A DNA stretch of 44,689 bases from assembly GCF_017115095.1 (NCBI RefSeq), contig NZ_JABXKI010000076.1, forward strand, positions 1 through 44,689, read 5' to 3'. The translations under genes and the position numbers were made by a program. Every line of letters begins with the position of its first letter. Within the stretch, counting starts at the first letter, position 1. Under the pieces are notes generated by a model. It was given only the letters and a program-made list of their open reading frames with translations, had not been told where the DNA came from and did not search any database. Below, in pieces: positions 35,305-44,689 of this stretch. The DNA comes from Nostoc sp. NMS4. GTDB taxonomy: Bacteria; Cyanobacteriota; Cyanobacteriia; Cyanobacteriales; Nostocaceae.

Positions 35305-38163
35305 ATGTCTGCTAATTCTCTGCCTGAAGGTGCCGCCGTTTGGCATAGTTTAGAAGTTGATAAAGCGCTAGACCTGCTTGATAGTAACGCAGAGAGCGGC
35401 TTAACACCCCAAGAAATTGAACAGAGATTACAAAAATACGGCCCTAACGAACTTGAAGAAACTGCTGGCCGTAGTGCTTGGGAAATTCTGCTGGATCAGT
35501 TCAAGAACATTATGTTGTTGATGCTGATTGGCGTGGCTCTCATTTCCGGGTTTTTAGACCTGATGGCTTTGCGGGAGGGTAGATTAAAGCCCGGTGAAGT
35601 GCCATTTAAAGATACGATCGCAATTTTAGCAATTGTCATCCTCAATGGCATACTCGGCTACGTCCAAGAAAGCCGTGCCGAAAAAGCCTTGGCAGCTTTG
35701 AAAAAAATGACTTCTCCCTTAGTGCGGGCGATCCGCGACGGTAGACAGGTGGAGATAGCAGCTAAGGAACTAGTTCCAGGGGATGTAATGCTGCTGGAAG
35801 CTGGAATGCAGATAGCCGCAGATGGACGCTTGCTGGAACAGTCGAATTTACAAGTGCGTGAGTCGGCATTGACTGGTGAAGCCGAAGCGGTGAATAAACA
35901 GGCATCACTAAAATTGCCGGAGGACACATCATTAGGCGATCGCCTCAATGTCGTCTTTCAAGGAACTGAAGTAGTCCAAGGACGAGGCAAGGTTCTGGTG
36001 ACTAACACCGGCATGACTACAGAACTGGGTAAAATTGCGGCAATGTTACAGGCGGTGGAAAGTGAACCTACGCCTTTACAGCAGCGCATGACGCAACTGG
36101 GTAATGTCCTAGTTACGGGTTCTTTAATTCTGGTTGCGATCGTTGTGATCGGCGGTGTAATTAAAGACGGAGGTTTTAAAAACATCCAAGAACTCTTGGA
36201 AGTCTCCTTGAGTATGGCTGTTGCTGTGGTTCCAGAAGGTTTACCAGCTGTAATTACCGTCACCTTGGCACTGGGAACCCAGCGCATGGTACGCCAAAAT
36301 GCCTTGATTCGTAAATTGCCAGCAGTGGAAACCTTGGGTTCTGTAACTACCATCTGTTCTGATAAAACCGGGACACTGACTCAAAATAAAATGGTGGTGC
36401 AATCGATTTCCACCAATAACAAAACTTTTCGCGTCACTGGCGAAGGTTATGTTCCCACAGGAGACTTTCAGTTAAATGGTCAAAAAATTTCCCTAGAGGA
36501 GTCTCCAGAAATCTTGGCGTTATCTGTCGCCTGTGCTGTTTGTAATGATTCAGTATTACAAAAAGAACAAGGTGAATGGGCAATTTTGGGAGATCCGACA
36601 GAGGGAGCATTGTTAACACTGGCGGGGAAAGCCGGAATCGAAAAAGACCAGTGGAACAGTAAGTTACCTCGCGTTGCAGAGTTCCCCTTTTCCTCAGAAC
36701 GGAAGCGGATGAGCGTGATTTCTCAGGTGCAGGGAGTCGCCACGGGTGAAGCATCTTCGAGAGGTATTGACCCGGCGATCGCGGGTTTTCTCGAATCGGA
36801 ACCTTATTTAATGTTTACCAAAGGTTCTCCAGAGTTAACCTTGGCACGTTGCACTCAAATTCATTTGGGTAATTATACAGGGAATTTGACCGAAGAACAA
36901 CGCCAGAAAATTTTGGCAGAAAATGACCAAATGGCAAGTAAAGGTCTAAGGGTGCTAGGTTTTGCCTACAAACCTTTGTTAGAGATTCCACCGGAAGGTT
37001 CAGATGAGACATCCGAGCAAAATTTAGTCTGGCTGGGATTGGTGGGAATGCTAGATGCACCACGCCCAGAAGTCAGGGCAGCTGTGCAAGAATGCCGAGA
37101 AGCAGGTATTCGCCCAGTGATGATTACTGGCGACCACCAATTAACAGCACGAGCGATCGCTACCGATTTGGGAATTGCTCAAGAAGGCGATCGCGTTCTC
37201 ACAGGTCAAGAATTGCAACGAATGACTGACCAGGAATTAGAGCAAAACGTTGACCTCGTGAGCATCTATGCCAGAGTTTCCCCAGAACACAAACTGCGAA
37301 TTGTCCAAGCACTGCAACGCCGGGGTCGATTTGTGGCAATGACAGGCGATGGTGTCAACGATGCCCCAGCCCTGAAACAAGCTGATATCGGTATTGCAAT
37401 GGGCATTACTGGCACTGATGTTAGTAAAGAAGCCAGTGACATGGTGTTACTTGATGATAACTTTGCCACCATTGTCAGCGCCACCAAGGAGGGTAGAGTG
37501 GTTTACACCAATATCCGCCGCTTTATTAAATACATCCTCGGCAGTAACATTGGTGAAGTTCTGACAATTGCCGCCGCACCGATAATTGGCTTGGGAGGCG
37601 TTCCCCTGACTCCATTACAAATTTTGTGGATGAACTTAGTTACAGACGGTTTACCAGCCTTAGCGTTAGCTGTGGAACCTCCAGAACCCGATGTCATGCA
37701 ACGTCCGCCCTTTAGTCCCCGCGAAAGTATTTTCGCTAGAGGATTGGGTTCTTATATGATTCGTATTGGGATAATATTTGCGATTATCACCATTGCCTTA
37801 ATGTGGTGGGCTTATCAACATACCCATGCTGCTGGGTATCAAGGCGATCCTGAAACTTGGAAAACAATGGTATTTACAACCTTGTGTATTGCCCAAATGG
37901 GTCATGCGATCGCTATTCGCTCCAATAACCGACTGACCATTGAGATGAATCCCTTCTCCAATATCTTTGTATTAGCGGCTGTTGTCGTCACCACGATTTT
38001 GCAGTTGATGCTAGTTTACGTCCCACCCCTGCGAGATTTCTTTGGTACTCACTACCTGAATATGCAGGAATTAGGGGTTTGTATTGGCTTCAGTGCCTTA
38101 ATGTTTATCTGGATTGAAGCGGAGAAAATATTTCTGCGGATTATGGGCAAGAAGGCTGTCTAA
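35305..38163 (+). CDS. P2A-type calcium-transporting ATPase
   Basis: This is about 952 residues from ATG 35305; a GTG four codons earlier is also possible, and neither has a clear ribosome site. The phosphorylation motif [11 protein letters not shown] has Asp353. LTGEAEAV (actuator domain) and [12 protein letters not shown] (hinge) are present. PEGLPA in M4 and [13 protein letters not shown] in M6 are the Ca2+-ligating features of SERCA/PMR1-type pumps. It has a cation ATPase N-terminal domain ([19 protein letters not shown]) and a C-terminal set of four helices. It exports Ca2+ (possibly Mn2+) across the cytoplasmic or thylakoid membrane. Cyanobacterial relatives include PacL. Confidence 0.92.
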   Translation: MSANSLPEGAAVWHSLEVDKALDLLDSNAESGLTPQEIEQRLQKYGPNELEETAGRSAWEILLDQFKNIMLLMLIGVALISGFLDLMALREGRLKPGEVPFKDTIAILAIVILNGILGYVQESRAEKALAALKKMTSPLVRAIRDGRQVEIAAKELVPGDVMLLEAGMQIAADGRLLEQSNLQVRESALTGEAEAVNKQASLKLPEDTSLGDRLNVVFQGTEVVQGRGKVLVTNTGMTTELGKIAAMLQAVESEPTPLQQRMTQLGNVLVTGSLILVAIVVIGGVIKDGGFKNIQELLEVSLSMAVAVVPEGLPAVITVTLALGTQRMVRQNALIRKLPAVETLGSVTTICSDKTGTLTQNKMVVQSISTNNKTFRVTGEGYVPTGDFQLNGQKISLEESPEILALSVACAVCNDSVLQKEQGEWAILGDPTEGALLTLAGKAGIEKDQWNSKLPRVAEFPFSSERKRMSVISQVQGVATGEASSRGIDPAIAGFLESEPYLMFTKGSPELTLARCTQIHLGNYTGNLTEEQRQKILAENDQMASKGLRVLGFAYKPLLEIPPEGSDETSEQNLVWLGLVGMLDAPRPEVRAAVQECREAGIRPVMITGDHQLTARAIATDLGIAQEGDRVLTGQELQRMTDQELEQNVDLVSIYARVSPEHKLRIVQALQRRGRFVAMTGDGVNDAPALKQADIGIAMGITGTDVSKEASDMVLLDDNFATIVSATKEGRVVYTNIRRFIKYILGSNIGEVLTIAAAPIIGLGGVPLTPLQILWMNLVTDGLPALALAVEPPEPDVMQRPPFSPRESIFARGLGSYMIRIGIIFAIITIALMWWAYQHTHAAGYQGDPETWKTMVFTTLCIAQMGHAIAIRSNNRLTIEMNPFSNIFVLAAVVVTTILQLMLVYVPPLRDFFGTHYLNMQELGVCIGFSALMFIWIEAEKIFLRIMGKKAV

Positions 38164-38310
38164 ATTGGGCATAGGGCATGGGGCATTGGGAAGAGGACAA
38201 GGGGACAAGGGGGACAAGGTAGCAATCTTTCTCCCTTGTCTTCCCCCTCTCCCTTGTCTCCCTTATCTCTCCAATGCCCAATCCCCAATTCCCAATGCCC
38301 AATTATCACC
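38164..38310. repeat. Repeat-filled spacer between the ATPase gene and recF
   Basis: GGGCATAGGGCATGGGGCATT and GGGGACAAGG-type units (38168-38218) are followed by the roughly inverse set CCCTTGTCT...CAATGCCCAAT (38232-38304). The whole spacer is made of heptamer-like repeats; it can fold as a loose inverted repeat. No gene is present. Confidence 0.75.
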
Positions 38311-39435
38311 ATGTACCTGAAAACTCTAAACCTCCGACAATTTCGGAATTATCAAGACCAAAATGTTGAATTTACTGCTGCCAAAACAATTTTGGTTGGT
38401 AATAACGCTCAGGGAAAGTCAAATTTGTTGGAGGCGGTGGAGTTGTTGGCGACATTGCGATCGCACCGTATGACCCGCGATCGCGATTTAGTTCAAGAAG
38501 GGTCAGCCATAGCCCAAATTAATGCCACCCTTGAGCGACAAACAGGTGTTAGCGATCTCACCTTAACCCTGCGCCGCAATGGTCGCCGCAGTGTTGCTCT
38601 CAACGGTGAATCTATCCGCCGTCAAATGGACTTTCTCGGCGTTCTCAATGCAGTCCAATTTTCTAGCTTAGATTTAGAACTAGTACGCGGCGGCCCGGAA
38701 GGTCGCCGCAACTGGTTAGATACACTATTAATTCAACTTGAACCAGTTTATGCTCACATTTTGCAGCAGTATAACCATGTGTTACGCCAGCGCAATGCCT
38801 TTTTAAAACGCCATGTTGAGACGTTAGATGCAACATCTTTACACTCAGAACTGGCGGTGTGGGATGCACAGCTAGCTACAACAGGAACTAGAGTAATTAG
38901 AAGACGCGATCGCGCCATTCAAAGATTAGCTCCTATTGCTAGTGCTTGGCACGCCAGTATTAGCGGCAGTACAGAAGTTCTACAAATTAAATATGTATCT
39001 AATATTCCTTTAGAGGATAACCAGCCAGAAGAAGTACAGCAAGCTTTTTTAGCAAAAATTCAGCAGCGAGCCATTGCTGAAATGCACCAAGGTACTACCC
39101 TGGTCGGTCCCCATCGAGACGAAATAGAATTGACTATTAATCAGACACCCGCTCGTCAATACGGTTCTCAAGGTCAACAACGAACGCTAGTTTTAGCTTT
39201 AAAATTAGCCGAATTACAATTAATTGAAGAAGTTGTCAAAGAGTCACCATTACTATTACTTGATGATGTTCTTGCCGAACTAGATTTATCCCGTCAAAAT
39301 CAATTGCTTGATGCCATTCAAGACCGCTTTCAAACCCTAATTACTACCACTCACTTGGGTTCTTTTGATTCCCAGTGGTTGAAGTCCTCGCAAATTATTT
39401 TTGTGAAAGCAGGAGAATTAACAATCCAAAATTAA
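38311..39435 (+). CDS. recF: DNA replication and repair protein RecF
   Basis: ATG 38311 gives 374 residues starting MYLKTLNLRQFRNYQDQNVE, the usual RecF N-terminus; upstream in-frame codons are repeat DNA. The Walker A motif is GNNAQGKSNLLEA (about 30-42), the ABC-type signature is YGSQGQQRTLVLALKLAEL, and Walker B is LLLLDDVLAELD near 315. RecF binds gapped DNA and loads RecA with RecOR. No dnaN or gyrB lies nearby, which is common in cyanobacteria. Confidence 0.95.
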   Translation: MYLKTLNLRQFRNYQDQNVEFTAAKTILVGNNAQGKSNLLEAVELLATLRSHRMTRDRDLVQEGSAIAQINATLERQTGVSDLTLTLRRNGRRSVALNGESIRRQMDFLGVLNAVQFSSLDLELVRGGPEGRRNWLDTLLIQLEPVYAHILQQYNHVLRQRNAFLKRHVETLDATSLHSELAVWDAQLATTGTRVIRRRDRAIQRLAPIASAWHASISGSTEVLQIKYVSNIPLEDNQPEEVQQAFLAKIQQRAIAEMHQGTTLVGPHRDEIELTINQTPARQYGSQGQQRTLVLALKLAELQLIEEVVKESPLLLLDDVLAELDLSRQNQLLDAIQDRFQTLITTTHLGSFDSQWLKSSQIIFVKAGELTIQN

Positions 39436-39485
39436 AGACATTTTCAGCCAGGGTTTAAATCCCTGTCTGAAATGTCTAAAATGTT

Positions 39486-39530
39486 TGAATTTTGAATTTT
39501 GACTTCTGAATTCTGACTTCTGACTTCTCA
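39486..39530. repeat. Heptamer-type repeat (TTGAATT / TTCTGAC) at the end of the DAHP synthase gene
   Basis: TTTGAATTTTGAATTTTGAC and then TTCTGAATTCTGACTTCTGA units run up to the stop codon (39528) of the minus-strand DAHP synthase gene. Same family as 11521-11576. Confidence 0.75.
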
Positions 39531-40586
39531 TTTAAGTTTTTCGTGAGCAGCCAAAATAATTTTTTCGGTTTCTTCCCAGTTAATACATTTATCAGTTACA
39601 GAAACACCATATTTTAGTTCTTCTTTTTTACCAGTAATTGGTTGACTACCTTCATACAAATTTGATTCCAGCATCATGCCAACAATTGATGTATTACCAT
39701 CAACTATTTGCTCAATAATATTTTCTAAGACAGCACCTTGTAATTTGTAATCTTTATTAGTATTGCCGTGGCTACAGTCAATTACAATTCTCGGTGGTAA
39801 ATTTGTCTGTTTTAATTTTTCTTCTACCAGTTTGACATTTGCTGGATCGAAGTTGGGTTGACTACCACCCCTTAAAATTACGTGACCGTAGCCATTACCT
39901 TTAGTTTGAAAGACGCTGACTTGTCCGTTTTGATTAATTCCCAGAAAATTATGTGGGTTTCTAGCTGATTGTAGGGCATTCAAAGCTACTTGAATATTGC
40001 CATCAGTACCGTTTTTAAAACCTACAGGCATCGAAAGCCCACTTGCCATTTCGCGGTGAGTTTGTGATTCGGTTGTCCGCGCTCCAATAGCAGACCATGT
40101 AATCAGTTCACTGATATATTGAGGGATGATTGGATCTAGAGCTTCTGTGCCAGCAGGTAATCCCAACTCTGTAATTTTTAATAGTAGATCCCGTGCAATT
40201 AATAAACCATTCTCGACATGGAAAGAATCATCCATCTCTGGATCGTTAATTAACCCTTTCCAGCCTACGGTTGTTCTTGGTTTTTCAAAATACACTCGCA
40301 TAATTAGTAGTAGGTTATCCTTGACTCGCTCGGACAATATTTTCAATCTCTCAGAATATTCGAGCGCCGCTTTTGGGTCATGGATTGAGCATGGGCCAAC
40401 TACTATAAATTTCCTGCGATCCTTAAAATCAAGGATATCTTCTATTTCCTGTCTATATGCTAAAACTCTTTGTTCGGTTAATTGTGTTAAAGGTAATTTT
40501 GATTTGACTTCATTGGGAGTTAATAAAATGCGATCGTTCTCAATGTTAGCGTTGTCGATATCACCATTAAATAATTTGTTGTGCAT
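39528..40586 (-). CDS. 3-deoxy-7-phosphoheptulonate synthase, class I (AroF/G/H type)
   Basis: This 352-residue enzyme starts the shikimate pathway by joining phosphoenolpyruvate and erythrose 4-phosphate. Substrate and metal motifs are clear: VGPCSIHDP, KPRTTVGWKGLINDP and GARTTESQTHREMASGLSMP, with IDCSHGN near the C-terminus. The N-terminal extension (about 1-50) resembles the regulatory segment of Phe/Tyr-sensitive isoenzymes. Which aromatic amino acid inhibits it cannot be told here. It is a single gene, flanked by repeat DNA at its 3' end and by terminator-like hairpins of the upstream gene. Confidence 0.95.
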   Translation of the reverse strand: MHNKLFNGDIDNANIENDRILLTPNEVKSKLPLTQLTEQRVLAYRQEIEDILDFKDRRKFIVVGPCSIHDPKAALEYSERLKILSERVKDNLLLIMRVYFEKPRTTVGWKGLINDPEMDDSFHVENGLLIARDLLLKITELGLPAGTEALDPIIPQYISELITWSAIGARTTESQTHREMASGLSMPVGFKNGTDGNIQVALNALQSARNPHNFLGINQNGQVSVFQTKGNGYGHVILRGGSQPNFDPANVKLVEEKLKQTNLPPRIVIDCSHGNTNKDYKLQGAVLENIIEQIVDGNTSIVGMMLESNLYEGSQPITGKKEELKYGVSVTDKCINWEETEKIILAAHEKLK

Positions 40587-40718
40587 GGGGATGCTCTGGC
40601 AATTTTATAGACGCACTTCAACTCAAAAGTGTAACACAAACCTATGATATTTTAAAATAGCTTATTTTATGCTTGACAAATTTCTAATTAGACTGTAGAT
40701 GAGTAAGATAATAATTGA

Positions 40719-40778
40719 AAAAGGGGAAAATATTTCTCCCCTTTTCTTTGCTATTGGACTACTGAATTATCAGTAGTC
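40719..40778 (-). terminator. Two hairpins between the GH13 and DAHP synthase genes
   Basis: AAAAGGGGA (40719-40727) pairs with TCCCCTTTT (40737-40745), and GACTACTGA (40757-40765) pairs with TCAGTAGTC (40770-40778) over a 4-nt loop. On the minus strand the first stem ends in T-rich sequence. They probably end transcription arriving from the GH13 gene. The rest of the 40587-41035 gap holds a TTGGGTT/AACCCAA repeat stem (about 40868-40892) and heptamer repeats (40993-41024). Confidence 0.5.
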
Positions 40779-41035
40779 TATATCACAATACAGTTCAGTT
40801 AGCGCCAAAAACATTAAACTCTGTAGGTTTGGTTGAGGAACTAAACCAAACATTTCCGGGGCTTTGTTGGGTTGCGCTTTGCTTAACCCAAACTACAATT
40901 TTTCTTAATCAAACTGTATTGGTGCATATAGCAGATTCAAGGAAAGCGAGGTATAAAAGCTAAGTCTGTTACCCAGGTATAAAGCGTGTTTTACTCCTGA
41001 ATTCTGAATTCTGTATTCTGTATTTTGCTGTATCA

Positions 41036-42694
41036 TTACTGCCATACAAACACTTTGGCTTCGTATGGACCCAAGTCAATTATGATGCCATCGTCACCAG
41101 ATTCAACATCATAATTGCCTGTCCACTCGTGCCATGTACCAGCACTAGGAAAGTTAGGAACATGATAACCTTCTAGGAAGTTTTCTGAGAAATTTGCAAT
41201 TACAACTACACGAGAACCTTCATCATTCCAACGAGTATAAGCTAATACTTTTGCCTCTGCATTTTCGTGGATAAAATCAATATTTTCCGTGTAGAGAGCA
41301 TGATTACTTTTACGCAGATTGGTTAAGCCTTTGTATGAATCAAATAAACTACGATTTAAATCATTCCCTAACAGCGTCCAATCGATTTTGGATGATTCAG
41401 GTTGTTTAGGTTTATACTCGCCAAATTCTTCTCCCATCCAAATCAAAGGCACACCAACAGCAGTCATGAGAATCGCTACTCCTAATTTAGCCCGCCGAAA
41501 GGCTTCTTCGTTAAAAATCTCACGGTTTCCTAGTTCAACCATGACATGATTATGGTCGTGGTTGGTGAGATAATTTACCACATTGGTAGCACCTAAAAAG
41601 CCTTGGCGCTTGCAGTCAATTACATCTTTGAGACGCTCTAAATCAAATGTATCACCGCAAATGTGTTCTAAAATACAGTGATAAAAACTGTCATGCCAGC
41701 AACCATCCATTGGCCCGTCTACATTGGTAATACTGGTAGTTTCAGGAATGTGTTCGGCAACATTGTAAAAAGGTTTCATGCTAGCAGTTCTTTTGGCTTC
41801 CTGAACAATCCAGTGCATGAAATCGTAGTTGGCAATTTGCCGCGCTGCATCATAGCGAATACCATCAAGATGATATTCTGATATCCAAAAACGGATTGCC
41901 TCACTAATAAATTTCCAGGCTGGCTTAATATCTAATTTTTCATCATAATGTTCGTAATTAAACTCAGGCCCCCAGTTATTATCAGGATCGCGGGGTTCGT
42001 GGTGATACCAATAATCGTGGTCAATTTGTGTTAAAGGGGCAGATGCTTCTGAGTGGTTATAAATACCGTCAAGAATTACACGAATGCCTCTACCGTGACA
42101 CTCATCAATCAATTTTTTTAACTCAGCAGTGGAACCATAACTAGATTCTGTTGCGAAGAAATGGCGGGGATTATAACCCCAACTATAATCACCAGGATAT
42201 TCTTTAAGTGGCATCAACTCAATAGCGTTGATTCCTAGTTCACACAAATAATCTAACTTTTCAATGACGTGTTTGTACTTACCTCGTGCATAAGGATCGT
42301 CCTCACCACCAGAAAAGTCTCCAACGTGTAATTCATAAATTACTAATTCGTGGTCAGCAGGTAAAGGTTTATCATCATGTTGCCAAATATAAGTATCGGT
42401 AATCCTTTGCCCATCTTTGATTCGGATCACACCATCATCTTTTCCACTTTGTTCATCTATATCAGTTGCATAAGGGTCTGTAACATCAACCCATTGTTCT
42501 GGTTCAAAAAACCATGAATTTGATTGAACGCGGAATTTATATTTATAAACGCCGTCTTCTAATTCAACACTTGTGCGAAAATAACCATCATCACCTCTTT
42601 GCATTGGAATTTCTTGCCAATCAGAAAAAGAACCAATTAATGCGGCTCCTTTGTTGTAAGGTGCAAATAAATTAAATTCAATTGGCTTCGCCAT
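41036..42694 (-). CDS. GH13 alpha-amylase-family enzyme with N-terminal CBM48
   Basis: This 552-residue protein has an N-terminal CBM48-like domain (about 1-100, with GSFSDWQEIPM and DGVYKYKF) and then a TIM barrel with all GH13 regions: I VILDGIYNH (207-215), II GIRYDAA with nucleophile Asp282, III NVAEHIPE with acid Glu314, and IV LTNHDHNH with Asp380. A beta-sandwich ending in DLGPYEAKVFVW closes it. It acts on alpha-glucans such as glycogen. The set resembles branching, debranching or trehalose-releasing enzymes, and sequence alone does not fix the specificity. Confidence 0.9.
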   Translation of the reverse strand: MAKPIEFNLFAPYNKGAALIGSFSDWQEIPMQRGDDGYFRTSVELEDGVYKYKFRVQSNSWFFEPEQWVDVTDPYATDIDEQSGKDDGVIRIKDGQRITDTYIWQHDDKPLPADHELVIYELHVGDFSGGEDDPYARGKYKHVIEKLDYLCELGINAIELMPLKEYPGDYSWGYNPRHFFATESSYGSTAELKKLIDECHGRGIRVILDGIYNHSEASAPLTQIDHDYWYHHEPRDPDNNWGPEFNYEHYDEKLDIKPAWKFISEAIRFWISEYHLDGIRYDAARQIANYDFMHWIVQEAKRTASMKPFYNVAEHIPETTSITNVDGPMDGCWHDSFYHCILEHICGDTFDLERLKDVIDCKRQGFLGATNVVNYLTNHDHNHVMVELGNREIFNEEAFRRAKLGVAILMTAVGVPLIWMGEEFGEYKPKQPESSKIDWTLLGNDLNRSLFDSYKGLTNLRKSNHALYTENIDFIHENAEAKVLAYTRWNDEGSRVVVIANFSENFLEGYHVPNFPSAGTWHEWTGNYDVESGDDGIIIDLGPYEAKVFVWQ

Positions 42695-42972
42695 AGAAGT
42701 GTTTGTAATCTCAAGGGTTGATAGAAATATTCTCTAATGCTCAATTGAATTTGCAAATAGCTCTAGAGAAATAATTAGATCGGTAGTGCTTCTATCTTCA
42801 GGAATAATTTTTGAATGATTTATGAAACCTGAATTATGTTTCGAGAAATCGATAGTTTTTTATTAAATAAGGACTTAGGTACTCATGACGAAAAACTTAA
42901 ACACTTAAAGCTTTGCAAATTGTTATTTTCGGTAAAAAATAGGATATTTTTACCAAATACATGCTGATACAA

Positions 42973-43350
42973 TTACTCTATTTTGCCGTTAGTTTGTTGA
43001 AGATAACTTAACAACCAATTTGCCGCCGTCGCTCTGCGAGTTTGTCGAGGTCCAAATTCACCAATTTTGTAACCTTTGAAACCGAGCTTCTCTTTGAGCA
43101 TTTGTTTATTTTCAGTCGGAATAGAACGAGTTAACTTGACTGTTGCAGGGCGAGATTCAATGAAATTTGGTGGTTCTGGGTATTCATTCTGCCATTCTGG
43201 TGCAACTTGGCTAGTATCCCATTGTGCAGTTGAGGAGTCATAGCGATAGCCTAAATAATGCCATAGCAATTGATTAACTGTGGCATCATCAAGTTTTTCG
43301 TCAATAATTGACCAAATTGTTTCTGTATTAAGTGGTGGCAGGTTAGACAT
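42973..43350 (-). CDS. DUF1823 family protein
   Basis: This 125-residue protein is conserved in cyanobacteria and plastids. It starts with LPPLNTETIWSIIDEKLDD, then VNQLLWHYLGYRYD and WQNEYPEPPNFIESRPATVK, and ends with TRRATAANWLLSYLQ. Function is unknown; no catalytic motif or membrane segment is visible. It is an isolated gene. About 280 bp of AT-rich DNA without a recognisable feature separates it from the GH13 gene on the same strand. Confidence 0.8.
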   Translation of the reverse strand: MSNLPPLNTETIWSIIDEKLDDATVNQLLWHYLGYRYDSSTAQWDTSQVAPEWQNEYPEPPNFIESRPATVKLTRSIPTENKQMLKEKLGFKGYKIGEFGPRQTRRATAANWLLSYLQQTNGKIE

Positions 43351-43452
43351 AAATAATTCAAAATTACAAGTTGAAAAACTGATTACTGATTAAAATACAG
43401 CAGTTTTGTGGACAACTGTTAGCAATTTTATTGCGATCGCCTGACAAATTTT

Positions 43453-44689
43453 CTATGGTTTTGCGATCGCACACGTAACGGAGGCATCACCAACCCCAGT
43501 ATTGCTAGATGTAGACTGGGCTATGAGTTCAATTTTTCCGGTTGCTGTGCGAATAAATCCGGTTGCTTCGATGATGGGGGGATTTGGGTTCTGGGCGATG
43601 GGTTTACCTTGCCGTTTAAATTCAGAGATATCACGAATGTCGTTCCAGGGGCTATCACTTGCTACCGATTCATTTGGGTTCAACGGCAACCCTCCTCGTC
43701 CTGTTGCCACAAAACTACTGCCTTGAGCATTGCACCCTGTAGCAATTTGTTGGCTAGGATCTACGAAATTTACAGGTAGTTGCACGACTCCAGAACTGGG
43801 ATCGACACCGAGATTATTAATCTGCACTGTCCCATTCATCCCAAATTTTGAACTGGCGGTAATGTCACTGTTGGGCGTGTTTTGGGGCTGAAACTGGAGT
43901 CCAAAGATACCCTGAGAAGTAATGCGGATCTTACCGCCGTTCCCGGTAAACGCATTGGCGCGAATATCACTGTCCTCTGACAGCACGCCAATGATGAACC
44001 CATTGGGGATATTAATCGTAATGTTGCCACCATCGCCTCCCGCTTGAGCCGTACCTGCGGTAGTCGAAATCAAGCTATTATGCCGTAGCAACAAGAGATC
44101 GCTTACATCTAGGTTAATATTGCCCCCTTGAGTGCTGGCAGTTTCGGCAGTAAATGACGCGCTCCGATCGAGGGTGACTTGATTAGCTGTAACCGAGATA
44201 TTCCCACCTGCACCACTACCTAAACTCCCCACTGCGATCGCAGCATCATCCTGAAATAAAGCCGTTTTTGCTGCCACGGTGATGTTACCACCCTTGCCCG
44301 TAGAACCCGCAGTTGTCGTGGCAAATAGTCCAGTACCAGCACCATTAAGAGTGAGTTGGTCAGTCCGAAATGTAATATCCCCTGCGGCTCCACTGCTAGA
44401 AGTATTAGAAGATACCCGCGCTCCCTGGCTCAAGTTGACGCTATTGGCAGCAATGGTGAGGTTGCCGGCGTTGCCACTGCCAGAGGTGGAAGCAGATAGT
44501 TCCACCCCATTGTTAAGGGTTAGTTGCCCAGTGGTAAGGTTGATATTCCCACCTGCACCACTACCTAAACTCCCCACTGCGATCGCAGCATCATCCTGAA
44601 ATAAAGCCGTTTTTGCTGCCACGGTGATGTTACCACCCTTGCCCGTAGAACCCGCAGTTGTCGTGGCAAATAGTCCAGTACCAGCACCA
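43453..44689 (-). CDS. Two-partner secretion adhesin / filamentous hemagglutinin-like protein, C-terminal part
   Basis: The frame is open to the right edge of the window, so the N-terminus with its signal and TPS domain is missing here. At least 411 residues are visible. Most of the sequence is built of Gly/Asn/Thr/Ala-rich beta-helix rungs (GGNINLTTGQLTLNNGVELS type). The C-terminal region has DIRANAFTGNGGKIRI and IFGLQF, then Cys in TGCNAQGSSFVATGRGGLP and IEATGFIRTATGKIEL, as in cyanobacterial S-layer/hemagglutinin-like proteins. It would be exported through a TpsB-type pore and act at the cell surface. A 345-bp-period perfect repeat lies at the right edge. Confidence 0.88.
   Translation of the reverse strand, partial: GAGTGLFATTTAGSTGKGGNITVAAKTALFQDDAAIAVGSLGSGAGGNINLTTGQLTLNNGVELSASTSGSGNAGNLTIAANSVNLSQGARVSSNTSSSGAAGDITFRTDQLTLNGAGTGLFATTTAGSTGKGGNITVAAKTALFQDDAAIAVGSLGSGAGGNISVTANQVTLDRSASFTAETASTQGGNINLDVSDLLLLRHNSLISTTAGTAQAGGDGGNITINIPNGFIIGVLSEDSDIRANAFTGNGGKIRITSQGIFGLQFQPQNTPNSDITASSKFGMNGTVQINNLGVDPSSGVVQLPVNFVDPSQQIATGCNAQGSSFVATGRGGLPLNPNESVASDSPWNDIRDISEFKRQGKPIAQNPNPPIIEATGFIRTATGKIELIAQSTSSNTGVGDASVTCAIAKP
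44197..44689. repeat. Perfect direct repeat, 345-bp period, in the adhesin gene
   Basis: At least 148 bp beginning GATATTCCCACC are identical at 44197-44344 and 44542-44689; the second copy runs off the window. The spacing is 345 bp, exactly 115 codons, so the frame is kept. Confidence 0.9.

Noticed and set aside
38236..38310. 25-codon upstream extension of recF
   Set aside because: Encoded entirely by heptamer-type repeats; the standard RecF N-terminus starts at ATG 38311.

Overview
The window looks like chromosome from a filamentous, Nostoc/Anabaena-type cyanobacterium. The octamer GCGATCGC (HIP1) occurs more than twenty times in the first 17 kb alone. Heptameric tandem repeats of the kind known from Nostocales genomes sit between many genes. 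The gene content also fits: light-independent protochlorophyllide reductase genes (chlL, chlN), an xisH/xisI pair, lpxD, and the C-terminal part of a cyanobacterial two-partner-secretion adhesin. No rRNA, tRNA or CRISPR array was recognised.

Region 1 (1-20.3 kb) is mostly housekeeping. It holds a membrane-associated dynamin-like GTPase, transketolase with a clear terminator, fabF and acpP (fatty acid synthesis), a CCG-domain (HdrB/SdhE-like) iron-sulfur protein, lpxD, a SplB-like radical SAM protein, and a two-gene unit of a 54-residue rubredoxin followed by a BaiN/HI0933-type flavoprotein. It continues with a START/cyclase-like protein, a family 2 glycosyltransferase, clpB with terminator, a DUF2157 / GDYXXLXY membrane pair and two small conserved cyanobacterial proteins. 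Intergenic gaps carry palindromic elements: a 218-bp MITE-like element at 6879-7096, a nested palindrome at 5812-5908 and a 26-bp-arm hairpin at 13030-13084.

Region 2 (20.3-24.2 kb) is the dark chlorophyll-synthesis cluster chlL - DUF5331 protein - chlN. The third subunit gene, chlB, is not in the window.

Region 3 (24.2-33.2 kb) is an accessory stretch and the most interesting part. It is full of toxin-antitoxin-like and small nuclease genes, many of them broken. A DUF4160 gene is reduced to its last 21 codons at the edge of a MITE, beside an intact DUF2442 partner. A PIN-domain toxin, an HNH endonuclease and a Uma2-type endonuclease each carry one in-frame TAA, and the Uma2 gene also lacks its 5' part. 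The companions upstream of the PIN and HNH genes are intact. An intact xisH/xisI pair, a 357-residue protein of unknown function with hydrophobic segments, and a small secreted protein lie among them. A U32-family peptidase gene in this region has absorbed palindromic and other repeat DNA in frame.

Region 4 (33.2-44.7 kb) returns to core genes: a beta-propeller/transglutaminase-like protein, a P2A-type Ca2+-ATPase, recF, DAHP synthase, a GH13 enzyme with CBM48, a DUF1823 protein, and the C-terminal part of a hemagglutinin-like adhesin with a perfect 345-bp-period repeat, which runs off the right edge.
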